From Streptomyces sp. MMG1533 (GTDB taxonomy: Bacteria > Actinomycetota > Actinomycetes > Streptomycetales > Streptomycetaceae): a stretch of 7,847 nt of DNA. Below, piece after piece: positions 1-6,581 of the stretch. Position 1 is the stretch's first letter. Each line of letters starts with the position of its first letter. Position numbers and translations under genes: made by a program. The notes below the pieces were generated by a model. That model worked only from the letters and a program-made list of their open reading frames with translations. It had not been told where the DNA came from and ran no database searches. The stretch lies in assembly GCF_001279775.1 (NCBI RefSeq), contig NZ_LGDG01000058.1, positions 1 to 7,847 of the forward strand, in the 5' to 3' direction.

Positions 1-309
1 CCCACGACGCAGGATGTCCCGGCACGATGCGGCGAGCATCGCGGTCGGGCGACGCGCCCTCGGACACCCGATCCGGCGACGGACGGCACCGCCCCACCCT
101 GACCAGAGTGATCGTGGTGGGCATCGGACCGCCCAGGCCCGACCGGCGACCCGACGGCGCGAGGAAACCCGCCCCCACCTTCCCGGACCACGCACCAGAT
201 GCGCGCCGCCCGGCCGTGGAGCGAAAGCGGGCGACCAGGGTGCCCAACACCGTTCGGAGCACCCGGCTGAGCAGGAGCACTGGCAACAGCACTCACTCCC
301 ACTCAGTCT
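1..309. other. No recognisable gene; sequence flanking the lysE breakpoint
   Basis: I find no coding region I can support here. Plus-strand frames stay open from about position 14 to 313 and from 27 to 392, but their translations are rich in Arg, Pro, Gly and His without any family motif, as expected for random open frames in GC-rich DNA. On the minus strand one frame stays open from a GTG near 280 to the window edge. Its first residues are hydrophobic, but it then becomes Arg/Gly/Ser-rich and matches nothing I know. The segment adjoins the point where the LysE homology stops, so it may be DNA brought in by a deletion or rearrangement, or the edge of an element lying mostly outside the window. 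Confidence 0.4.
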
Positions 310-696
310 TTAGGAACGGTTGGTCACCCCGACGGCGAACCCCTCCCAGAACGTGCGCAGGCCACCTCGCGCTTGTGCCCCGTCCTCGGTGAACACCGCC
401 CGCAGCGCTCCACGCTCCCGCCACGCCTTGACGCCGAGGTACACGAGATAGGCCGCACCCGCGAGCTTGAGGGCGGTGAAGAGGAGGAGTGAGCGCTCGA
501 CGACCGCCCCGATCCCGAGCGCCACGGCCACGATCAGCACGTAGGCGCCGACCGTGTTCCCGACCACGGTGGTGAGGGCGGCGCGACGGCCCTGGGCGAG
601 CGCGCGGCCGATCACGAACAGCACGCTGGGTCCGGGGACCACGATCAGCAGGAAGGACATGGCCGCGAAGGCGAGCAGACGGTCGGTGGGCACCAT
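310..696 (-). pseudogene. LysE/RhtB-family amino-acid exporter, 3'-truncated
   Basis: The product has 128 residues against roughly 200-215 for the LysE/RhtB family, whose inner-membrane members export amino acids and related small metabolites. The family signature PGPSVLFVIGRALAQG is at residues 21-36. Three hydrophobic segments are visible, at about 8-30, 42-64 and 68-90. Homology runs to GFAVGVTN (119-126), where family members normally continue with NP(K/R) and two or three further helices. Here the frame reads Arg-Ser-TAA instead, so the C-terminal half is missing. I chose the ATG at 696 because the next residues match a typical N-terminus; an in-frame TTG lies at 708. The gene starts 43 bases after the SDR stop on the same strand and was probably co-transcribed with it. 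The present protein is unlikely to form a working transporter. A short functional variant cannot be excluded. Confidence 0.8.
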
Positions 697-739
697 GAAC
701 CCATGCAAGCACGAGGATGTCCGTGCCTCCAGCCGGTTT

Positions 740-1507
740 TCAGGCCGTGGCCCCGCTGTCCACCACCAGGTCCGTGCCCACGGTCGAGGCGGCGGCGTCC
801 GAGGCCATGTGGAGGACCGCGGCGGCCACTTCCTCCGTCGCGGAGATGCGGCCGAGGGGGAGGGCCGCCTTCGTGCGCTCGGCGCGGTCGGTCTCCGTCT
901 CGCCGGGGCGCAGGGACATGGGGGTGTCGACGGCGCCGGGGCTGACCGCGTTGATGCGGACGCCGTCGCGGATGTGGTCGAGGGCCGCGCCCCTGGTGAG
1001 GACGGAGACGGCGGCCTTGGAGGCGGCGTAGGCGGCGGCCCCGGGGTGGCGGGTGTGGACGCCGAAGGTGGAGGCGATGTTGACGATCGCGCCGCCCGAC
1101 GGCTGGGTGCGCATCCGGCGGATCTCGGCCCGGAGGGCGAGGAACACGCCGGTGACGTTGATGTCGAGCTGGGTGTGCCAGTCCTCCTCGGACAGTTCGG
1201 CCAGCGGGGCGCCGCCGCGGAAGACGCCCGCGTTGTTGACCGCGACGTCGAGCGAGCCGAAGTGGTCCACGGCGGCGGCGACCAAGGCCTCCGCGTCGGC
1301 GGCACGGGAGACGTCCCCGGTGACGGCGAGCGCCTTGCCGCCCGCCGCCTCGATGAGGGTCACCGTCCCGTCGAGCGGCTCCTGCCGCCGCCCGGCGACG
1401 ACGACGTTCGCACCCTCGGCGGCGAACGCGAGGGCGACGGCTCGTCCTATGCCGGAGCCGCCGCCGGTGACGAGGGCGGTCCTGCCGGTGAAGCGAGCGG
1501 TGGTCAT
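740..1507 (-). CDS. SDR-family NAD(P)-dependent oxidoreductase
   Basis: This is a classical short-chain dehydrogenase/reductase of 255 residues, a normal length for the family. It has the cofactor glycine motif TGGGSGIG (14-21), Asp65 in GDVS, NNAG (91-94), and the catalytic set Asn117, Ser146, Tyr160 and Lys164 (YAASK). SPG follows at 189-191, and the C-terminus DLVVDSGATA is close to the usual DGG ending. Arg40-Arg41 after the second beta strand, with no acidic residue there, favours NADP(H). The substrate cannot be read from sequence. The ATG at 1507 is preceded by a GGGGA ribosome-binding site at 1511-1515. The frame could open 20 codons earlier, but that extension would run through the TetR-type operator and lacks family homology. 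The gene lies 87 bases after tetR and 43 before the truncated lysE, all on one strand, so it is probably the main target of the regulator. Confidence 0.92.
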   Translation of the reverse strand: MTTARFTGRTALVTGGGSGIGRAVALAFAAEGANVVVAGRRQEPLDGTVTLIEAAGGKALAVTGDVSRAADAEALVAAAVDHFGSLDVAVNNAGVFRGGAPLAELSEEDWHTQLDINVTGVFLALRAEIRRMRTQPSGGAIVNIASTFGVHTRHPGAAAYAASKAAVSVLTRGAALDHIRDGVRINAVSPGAVDTPMSLRPGETETDRAERTKAALPLGRISATEEVAAAVLHMASDAAASTVGTDLVVDSGATA

Positions 1508-1522
1508 GAGTCCCCTTTTTTG

Positions 1523-1532
1523 ACCGATCGGT
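1523..1532. promoter_or_regulatory. Candidate TetR-type operator in front of the SDR gene
   Basis: ACCGATCGGT is a perfect 10-bp palindrome, placed 15 bases upstream of the SDR start codon and just before its ribosome-binding site. Short dyads of this kind are typical operators of TetR-family proteins in actinomycetes. The regulator gene lies directly upstream, and a related sequence (AACGATCAGT) occurs in its own promoter. A repressor bound here would sit at or just after the SDR transcription start. No binding evidence is available. Confidence 0.6.
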
Positions 1533-1539
1533 TCAGTAT

Positions 1540-1569
1540 GAGGTCGTGAGAAGTCGTAAGAAGTCATAA
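1540..1569 (-). repeat. Three tandem 10-bp direct repeats upstream of the SDR gene
   Basis: On the plus strand the three consecutive decamers are GAGGTCGTGA, GAAGTCGTAA and GAAGTCATAA. Adjacent copies differ at only one or two to three positions. They fill much of the tetR-SDR gap, beginning 8 bases upstream of the candidate operator. A 10-base period is close to one DNA turn, so all copies face the same side of the helix. This could be a regulator-binding array or a chance slippage repeat. No convincing -35 hexamer is visible around it. Confidence 0.6.
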
Positions 1570-1594
1570 GAAAGGCCCTGGTGAGGGGCTGGGG

Positions 1595-2176
1595 TCAGTC
1601 GAGCAGTGCCAGTGCCTGTTCCGCCGCGTCCCGCACCCGGGAAGGGGCCGACGACGCCTTGCCGACGACCTTGAGGCCCTGCAGCAGCACCAGCAGCATC
1701 CGGGCCAGGGCGAGCGGATCACGGTCGGCGGACAGTTCCCCCTGGGTCTGGGCGCGGACGAGTGCCGAGTGGAGGACGGTCTCCAGTCGGTCCCAGTTGC
1801 GCTCGACGCTGCGTGCCGCGGCGGGGTCGTGCGGGGCCAGTTCGGCCGCCGTGTTGGTGATGAAGCAGCCGCTCAGGCGTAGCTCGTCGGCGGCGGCCTC
1901 GTGCGCGTAGCGACGTACGAGGGTGCGTACGGCGGGTAGTGCGGGACCCGGCTGGGACAGCTCCCGGAGCAGGTCGGGGAGCTGTGTCTGGTAGCGCTCC
2001 AGCGCCTTCAGGTACAGCTCGTGCTTGTTGCCGAAGGTCGCGTAGATGCTCGCCCGTCCGACGCCGAGGTGCTCGACGAGGTCGGACATCGACGTAGCCT
2101 CGAAGCCGCGCTGCCAGAACAGCTCGAGAGCTGACTGCAGCGCGGCTTCGGGGTCGAACTCCTTGGTCCTGGCCAC
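1595..2176 (-). CDS. TetR/AcrR-family transcriptional regulator
   Basis: The product has 193 residues, a standard TetR length. The N-terminal DNA-binding domain spans about residues 8-55, with the helix-turn-helix at about 28-49 (MSDLVEHLGVGRASIYATFG) and the conserved FWQRGFEATS just before it. The C-terminal ligand-binding part contains GCFITNTAAELAPHD (103-117), a pattern seen in the large TetR subgroup that often controls adjacent oxidoreductases or exporters. The effector is unknown. The start is the GTG at 2176, with no good ribosome-binding site in front. A TTGACT/TAGGCT promoter places the transcription start at or beside the GTG, so the mRNA may be leaderless. An operator-like dyad overlaps the -35 hexamer, suggesting autorepression. 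The gene begins 68 bases after the nirD stop but is probably functionally separate from the nir operon, belonging instead with the SDR and the truncated lysE downstream. Confidence 0.92.
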   Translation of the reverse strand: MARTKEFDPEAALQSALELFWQRGFEATSMSDLVEHLGVGRASIYATFGNKHELYLKALERYQTQLPDLLRELSQPGPALPAVRTLVRRYAHEAAADELRLSGCFITNTAAELAPHDPAAARSVERNWDRLETVLHSALVRAQTQGELSADRDPLALARMLLVLLQGLKVVGKASSAPSRVRDAAEQALALLD

Positions 2177-2183
2177 GTGCCAG

Positions 2184-2213
2184 AGCCTAGATTCAATTGG
2201 AACGATCAGTCAA
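2184..2213 (-). promoter_or_regulatory. Predicted tetR promoter (TTGACT-18 bp-TAGGCT)
   Basis: Read on the minus strand, TTGACT (2213-2208) is followed after 18 bases by TAGGCT (2189-2184). This fits the housekeeping promoter pattern of Streptomyces. Seven bases separate the -10 hexamer from the GTG start at 2176, so transcription should begin at or within a base of the start codon. Confidence 0.6.
2200..2211. promoter_or_regulatory. Candidate autoregulatory TetR operator
   Basis: The sequence GAACGATCAGTC is an imperfect dyad centred on GATC. Its core AACGATCAGT matches the palindrome ACCGATCGGT in front of the SDR gene at 8 of 10 positions. It overlaps the -35 hexamer of the predicted tetR promoter, a position where a bound repressor would block RNA polymerase. 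Confidence 0.5.
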
Positions 2214-2244
2214 GAAACCCTCTTGCGGGGCCCGCGCGTCGCCT

Positions 2245-2595
2245 TCAGGCGCTTCGCACCTCATACGTCGCGATCCGCACCGACTCGTCGTCCAGGCACT
2301 GCCCCGACGTCAGGTCGAACCGCTGCTTCAGCAGGGGCGAGGCGACGAAGGGCCGGCCCTGCTGGGCGCCGAGCAGGCCGCGGGAGAGGACCGCCGCACC
2401 GCTGAACGGGTCGCGGTTGTCGATGGCGTACAGGGAGCCGGCGCGGTCGCGGAAGAGGGCGACCTGGCCGCCGTCGGGCAGCAGCGCGGCCACACCGCGG
2501 CCCGGCAGCAGCACGTTCAGGTCGCAGACCGTGAACCAGCCGTCGTCGAGTTGGAGTTGGACCTTCAGGTCGGTCGTCTCGGGTGCCAGTGTCAT
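2245..2595 (-). CDS. nirD: Nitrite reductase [NAD(P)H] small subunit NirD
   Basis: The protein has 116 residues and is the small partner of NirB in the cytoplasmic assimilatory nitrite reductase, which reduces nitrite to ammonium with NAD(P)H. Family hallmarks are YAIDNRDPFSGAAVLSRG (56-73) and the run VASPLLKQRFDLTSGQCLDD (84-103). The fold is Rieske-like, but the stretches that carry Cys-x-His and Cys-x-x-His in true Rieske proteins read NRDPFSGA and SPLLKQRF here. No [2Fe-2S] ligands remain, as is usual for NirD. Its ATG overlaps the nirB stop in an ATGA junction, so translation is probably coupled to nirB. A purine-rich GGAAG lies about 9 bases upstream of the ATG. It is the last gene of the nir operon. 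Only a weak hairpin follows before the tetR promoter. Confidence 0.95.
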   Translation of the reverse strand: MTLAPETTDLKVQLQLDDGWFTVCDLNVLLPGRGVAALLPDGGQVALFRDRAGSLYAIDNRDPFSGAAVLSRGLLGAQQGRPFVASPLLKQRFDLTSGQCLDDESVRIATYEVRSA

Positions 2596-5219
2596 CGCTG
2601 GGCACTTCCTTCCAGGACGTCTGCCGGGTTCTCACTGGGGCGCATGCCGATGGACAGCAGCGGCAGGTCGGGCTTGATCTGGTCGCGCTCGGGGACGAAG
2701 CCGACGACCGGGTCGGGGGTGTCGGGCGCGTTCACGAAGGAGACGAACCGGGACAGCTTCTCGGGGTCGTTGATGGTCGTCGCCCACTCGTCGGCGTAGT
2801 GCGACACGTGGTCCGTCATCAGGGACTCCAGCTCCTCGCAGATACCGAGGGAGTCCTCCACCACCACGTCCCGTACGTGATCCAGGCCGCCCGGGATCCG
2901 CTCCAGCCAGGTGGAGGTGCGCTCCAGGCGGTCGGCGGTGCGGATGTAGAACATCAGGAAGCGGTCGATCAGGCGGATCAGCTCGTCGTCGTCGAGGTCC
3001 TGCGCGAGCAGGTCCGCGTGGCGCGGGGTGGCGCCGCCGTTGCCGCCGACGTAGAGGTTCCAGCCGTTGGAGGTGGCGATGACGCCGAAGTCCTTCGACT
3101 GGGCCTCGGCGCACTCGCGGGCGCAGCCCGACACCGCCGACTTGAGCTTGTGCGGGGACCGCAGGCCCCGGTAGCGCAGCTCCAGGTCGATCGCCATGCG
3201 GACGGAGTCCTGGACGCCGTAGCGGCACCAGGTCTGGCCGACGCAGGACTTCACCGTGCGCAGGGACTTGCCGTAGGCGTGGCCGGACTCGAAGCCGGCG
3301 TCCACCAACCGGGTCCAGATGAGCGGGAGCTGCTCGACACGGGCGCCGAACATGTCGATCCGCTGGCCGCCGGTGATCTTCGTGTAGAGGCCGAAGTCGC
3401 GGGCGATCTCGCCGATGACGATGAGGCCCTCGGGGGTGATCTCGCCGCCGGGGATGCGGGGGACGACCGAGTACGAGCCGTTCTTCTGGAGGTTGGCGAG
3501 GAAGTGGTCGTTGGTCTCCTGCAGCGCCGCCTGCTCGCCGTCGAGGACGTAGCCGCTCGCGCCGATGGTCGGGGCGAGGGAGGCGATGATCGAGCCGACC
3601 GCCGGCTTGCAGATGTCGCAGCCGTCGCCGCCCTGGGCGTCCTCGCGACCGTAGCGGTCGAGGAGGTCCTGGTAGGTGTTGATGCGCAGGGCGAGGACGA
3701 TCTCGTAGAGCTCCTCGCGGGTCTGCGAGAAGCAGCCGCACAGGCCCTTGTCGACCTCGACGCCGTTGGCCTCCAGCTCGGCGGTGACCAGCTGGCCGAG
3801 GACCTTGACGCAGGAGCCGCAGCCCGTGCCGGCCTTGGTGCACTTCTTGACCTCGGGCACGGTCGTGCACTGGTGGTCGGTGACCGCGCCGCGGATCGCG
3901 CCCTTGGACACGTTGTGGCAGGAGCAGATGATCGCCTCGTCCGGCAGCGCGGACGGGCCGAGCTGGGTCGGGGCGCCGGCGCCGGCGGGCAGGACCAGGG
4001 CCTCGGGGGAGACCGGCGGGACCGACCCGGTGAAGGCGCGCAGGGTGCCGTACGCCTCCGCGTCGCCGACCAGGATGCCGCCGAGCAGCGTGCCGTCACG
4101 GCCGATGACCAGCTTCTTGTACAGGCCGGCGCGGGAGTCGGAGTAGACGACGTCGAGGCAGTCCTCGGTCGCGCCGTGCGCGTCGCCGAAGGAGGCCACG
4201 TCCACGCCGAGCAGCTTGAGCTTGGTGGACAGGTCGGCGCCGGTGAAGGAGGCCTCGTCGGTGGCGATCGTCGCGGCGACCGTCTCGGCCTGCTCGTAGC
4301 CGGGGGCGACCAGGCCGTACACCCGGCCGTCGGAGGCCAGCGCGCACTCGCCGATCGCGAAGACGTGCGGGTCGTTGACCGTGCGGCACTGCTCGTCGAC
4401 GCTGATGCCGCCGCGCTCGCCGACCGTCAGACCGCAGTCGCGGGCCAGCTGGTCGCGGGGGCGGACACCGGCGGAGAACACCACCAGGTCGGTGGCGAGT
4501 TCGGAGCCGTCGGACAGCTTCATGCCGGTGACCGCGCCGGACTCGTCGACCACGATCTCCTGCGTGCCCACGCCCGTGTGGACGGACAGGCCCATGTCCT
4601 CGATGGTGCGCAGCAGCGCGGCGCCGCCGCCCTCGTCGACCTGGACCGGCATCAGGCGGGGGGCGAACTCCACGATGTGGGAGGTCAGTCCGAGGCCCTT
4701 CAGCGCACCGGCCGCCTCCAGCCCGAGCAGACCGCCGCCGACCACCGCACCCGTCGTCCTCGACTTGGCGTACTCCTCGATGGCGAGGAGGTCCTCGATG
4801 GTGCGGTAGACGAAGCAGCCCTGGGCGTCCTTGTTGGGGACGGGCGGGACGAACGGGTACGAGCCGGTGGCGAGGACCAGGACGTCGTAGTCGACGGTCA
4901 GACCGGAGCGGGCGGTGACCTTGCGGGCCTCCCGGTCGACGGTCTCCGCCGGGTCGCCGACGTACAGCTCGATGCCGTGGTCGGCGATGAACTGCATGTC
5001 CGTCATGGACAGGTCCTCGGGCGTCTTGCCCGAGAAGTACGAGGTGAGCTGCACGCGGTCGTACGCAGGACGAGGCTCCTCGCACAGCACGACCACGCGG
5101 TGCGTGGCGGTCAGGCCGCGCTCGGCGAGCGCTTCGAGGAAGCGCTGGCCGACCATGCCATGGCCGACGAGCACGATCGTGGGGCGGGGCCGGTCCCCAA
5201 GAAGTGCGGTCGTGGACAT
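2592..5219 (-). CDS. nirB: Nitrite reductase [NAD(P)H] large subunit NirB
   Basis: This 875-residue protein, close to the roughly 850 of other NirB proteins, catalyses six-electron reduction of nitrite to ammonium in the cytoplasm. Domains in order: an FAD/NAD(P)H module (about 12-400) with GHGMVG (19-24), ATG (118-120?, inferred FAD contact), the NADH motif GGGLLG (161-166) and AIGECA (288-293); a first BFD-type [2Fe-2S] set at Cys432, Cys434, Cys467 and Cys470; a second at Cys494, Cys496, Cys534 and Cys537; then the ferredoxin-like and siroheme domains (about 575-850). The siroheme/[4Fe-4S] ligands are Cys659-x5-Cys665 and Cys699-x3-Cys703. All key cysteines are present, so the enzyme should be active. 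The start at 5219 has GGAGG 6 bases upstream. The ATG shares one base with the preceding gene's stop, and the 3' end overlaps nirD by 4 bases. Transcription is probably under GlnR control from the site near 6475. Confidence 0.97.
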   Translation of the reverse strand: MSTTALLGDRPRPTIVLVGHGMVGQRFLEALAERGLTATHRVVVLCEEPRPAYDRVQLTSYFSGKTPEDLSMTDMQFIADHGIELYVGDPAETVDREARKVTARSGLTVDYDVLVLATGSYPFVPPVPNKDAQGCFVYRTIEDLLAIEEYAKSRTTGAVVGGGLLGLEAAGALKGLGLTSHIVEFAPRLMPVQVDEGGGAALLRTIEDMGLSVHTGVGTQEIVVDESGAVTGMKLSDGSELATDLVVFSAGVRPRDQLARDCGLTVGERGGISVDEQCRTVNDPHVFAIGECALASDGRVYGLVAPGYEQAETVAATIATDEASFTGADLSTKLKLLGVDVASFGDAHGATEDCLDVVYSDSRAGLYKKLVIGRDGTLLGGILVGDAEAYGTLRAFTGSVPPVSPEALVLPAGAGAPTQLGPSALPDEAIICSCHNVSKGAIRGAVTDHQCTTVPEVKKCTKAGTGCGSCVKVLGQLVTAELEANGVEVDKGLCGCFSQTREELYEIVLALRINTYQDLLDRYGREDAQGGDGCDICKPAVGSIIASLAPTIGASGYVLDGEQAALQETNDHFLANLQKNGSYSVVPRIPGGEITPEGLIVIGEIARDFGLYTKITGGQRIDMFGARVEQLPLIWTRLVDAGFESGHAYGKSLRTVKSCVGQTWCRYGVQDSVRMAIDLELRYRGLRSPHKLKSAVSGCARECAEAQSKDFGVIATSNGWNLYVGGNGGATPRHADLLAQDLDDDELIRLIDRFLMFYIRTADRLERTSTWLERIPGGLDHVRDVVVEDSLGICEELESLMTDHVSHYADEWATTINDPEKLSRFVSFVNAPDTPDPVVGFVPERDQIKPDLPLLSIGMRPSENPADVLEGSAQR

Positions 5220-6433
5220 CAGGAGCCTCCATCATTGGTGAGCAGGTGGAGCAGAGGGCCGCCGTCGGACGGGAGCGGCTCTGCTCCCTCCCAGGCGCGC
5301 GCGAGCGCGCCGACGGTGCCGAGTTCGCCGACGAGGACCCCGCCGACCAGGCGGTCGTCGCGGACGACGACCTTTCGGTAGGTGCCTCGGGTGGCGTCGG
5401 CGAGCTGGACCACGTCGTCGCCGGGAAGTGCCTCCGTCTCGCCGAACGCGGCGAGGTCGAAGGCGGTCTGCCCGGGCAGGGTCAGTCGGGTCAGCACACG
5501 GGTGCCGGTGTAACGGGCGTTGGCCCGACCGGCGAGCGACTCGGCCAGCACATCCGCCTGTTCGAGGGCGGGAGTGGCCAGTCCGTACACCGTGCCGTCG
5601 TGCTGTGCGCAGTCGCCGATCGCCCGGATGTGGGGGTCGGAGGTGCGCAGTTCGTCGTCGACCACGACGCCCTTGCGGACGTCGAGGCCGGAGATCTGGG
5701 CGAGGCCCACGCGGGGGTGGACCCCGCAGGCCAGGACCACGAGGTCGGCGTCGAGGGCGTAACCGTCGGACATCTCCACCGAGCGGACCGCGCCGCCGAC
5801 GCAGCGCACGTCGCGGACCCGGCACTCGGTGTGGATCTCGACGCCGAGGTCGGTGAGGTGGCGCCGGACGAGCTTGGAGGCGGACGGGTCGAGCTGGCGC
5901 TCCATGAGCCGCTCGGACTGCTGGGCGAGGACGACCTGGGCGCCGCGCAGGGCGAGCGCACGGGCCGCGGACACGCCGAGGAGCCCGCCGCCGATGACGA
6001 CCGCCTTCACGCCCGGCCGTACCGCCTTGGACAGGCCCAGGCAGTCGTCCATGGTGCGGAAGGCGTGGACGCCCTCCGGCAGTACGTGGTCGGGGCTGAA
6101 CAGGCCGCGCAGGGGCGGGAGTACGGGGTTGGAGCCGGTGGCCAGGACCAGCGTGTCGTATGCGATCTTCGTGCCGTCCGCGCACTCCACGGTCCGCCCG
6201 GCCCGGTCGATGCCGGTGACCCGGGCGCGCGTCAGCTCCGCGGGCGCCGGCAGGGCGATCACATCGGGGCTGTAGCGTCCGGCCAGCACCTCGGCGAGCA
6301 GGACCCGGTTGTAGGGCCGGTGCTCCTCCTCGCCGATGAGCGTCACGGGAACGCCGAGCTCACCGAGTCGCCGGGCGAGACGGACGCCCGCGAGTCCGGC
6401 GCCGATCACCACCACACGCGTATTCGAGGTCAT
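5219..6433 (-). CDS. FAD-dependent NAD(P)H oxidoreductase, NasB/NirB N-terminal type
   Basis: The 404-residue product is a pyridine-nucleotide-disulfide-type flavoprotein. It shows the FAD-binding GAGLAG (11-16), ATGS (98-101), the NAD(P)H-binding GGGLLG (148-153) and AIGDCA (271-276). It aligns with the first 400 residues of NirB throughout, for example RPYNRVLLAEVLAG against PAYDRVQLTSYFSG, and RLVGGVLVGE against TLLGGILVGD. It ends before the position of NirB's [2Fe-2S] and siroheme domains and has no Cys-x-Cys set. This pattern matches the electron-transfer subunits of assimilatory nitrate reductases (NasB type), so it may supply electrons to a nitrate reductase encoded elsewhere or assist NirB. 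It is the first gene of the operon, and its stop shares one base with the nirB start. Only a weak AGG precedes its ATG. The Rossmann motif at residue 9 supports this start. The precise redox partner is unknown. Confidence 0.88.
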   Translation of the reverse strand: MTSNTRVVVIGAGLAGVRLARRLGELGVPVTLIGEEEHRPYNRVLLAEVLAGRYSPDVIALPAPAELTRARVTGIDRAGRTVECADGTKIAYDTLVLATGSNPVLPPLRGLFSPDHVLPEGVHAFRTMDDCLGLSKAVRPGVKAVVIGGGLLGVSAARALALRGAQVVLAQQSERLMERQLDPSASKLVRRHLTDLGVEIHTECRVRDVRCVGGAVRSVEMSDGYALDADLVVLACGVHPRVGLAQISGLDVRKGVVVDDELRTSDPHIRAIGDCAQHDGTVYGLATPALEQADVLAESLAGRANARYTGTRVLTRLTLPGQTAFDLAAFGETEALPGDDVVQLADATRGTYRKVVVRDDRLVGGVLVGELGTVGALARAWEGAEPLPSDGGPLLHLLTNDGGS

Positions 6434-6456
6434 GCCTAGGAGCGTGCGTTGCCGGT

Positions 6457-6494
6457 GTTACCCGGCCGCATCACGTCTGTTTCCCGCGGGGAAC
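6457..6494 (-). promoter_or_regulatory. Candidate GlnR-binding site upstream of the nir operon
   Basis: On the minus strand four pentamers occur at exact 11-base intervals: GTTCC (6494-6490), GAAAC (6483-6479), GATGC (6472-6468) and GTAAC (6461-6457). The actinomycete GlnR site is described as repeating GTNAC and GAAAC boxes separated by 6 bases. One box here is perfect, two match at 4 of 5 positions, and one is poor. The site ends 23 bases before the first nir start codon. GlnR is known to control nirB in Streptomyces coelicolor, so nitrogen-limitation control is a reasonable inference here. Confidence 0.55.
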
Positions 6495-6581
6495 GCTGCC
6501 CTCAGCGGGGGCGGGGGATGGGTGTGAGGGTTCGGCGTGCCCGCCGGGAGTGCGCTGTGAGGCGGCCTCGGCGGGGGCTGA

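Noticed and set aside
310..1305. A 331-codon minus-strand frame covering both lysE and part of the SDR gene
   Set aside because: Only its last 128 codons match a family. The first part is a Pro/Ser/Arg/Thr-rich shadow of the SDR gene, so it is not a fusion protein.
1508..1567. SDR start 20 codons further upstream
   Set aside because: The extension runs through the palindromic operator and the repeats and has no SDR homology. The ATG at 1507 has a GGGGA ribosome-binding site.
1579..1591. 13-base match TGGTGAGGGGCTG shared with 7773-7785 at the transporter terminator
   Set aside because: Both copies lie at gene ends in GC-rich DNA. Only the second has the complementary arm, so no shared element can be supported.
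2225..2235. GC-rich hairpin after nirD as a terminator
   Set aside because: The stem has only 4 bp with a 3-base loop, and the following tract is only partly T-rich; too weak to annotate.
2592..5219. Sulfite reductase instead of nitrite reductase
   Set aside because: The siroheme cysteines are common to both, but the N-terminal FAD/NADH module, two BFD-type cysteine sets and an adjacent nirD identify NirB.
2583..5381. A 932-codon plus-strand open frame opposite nirB
   Set aside because: It is antisense to a complete nirB with all cofactor motifs. Its translation is Asp/Val/Gly/Ala/Leu-rich without domains, as expected for the reverse complement of GC-biased codons.
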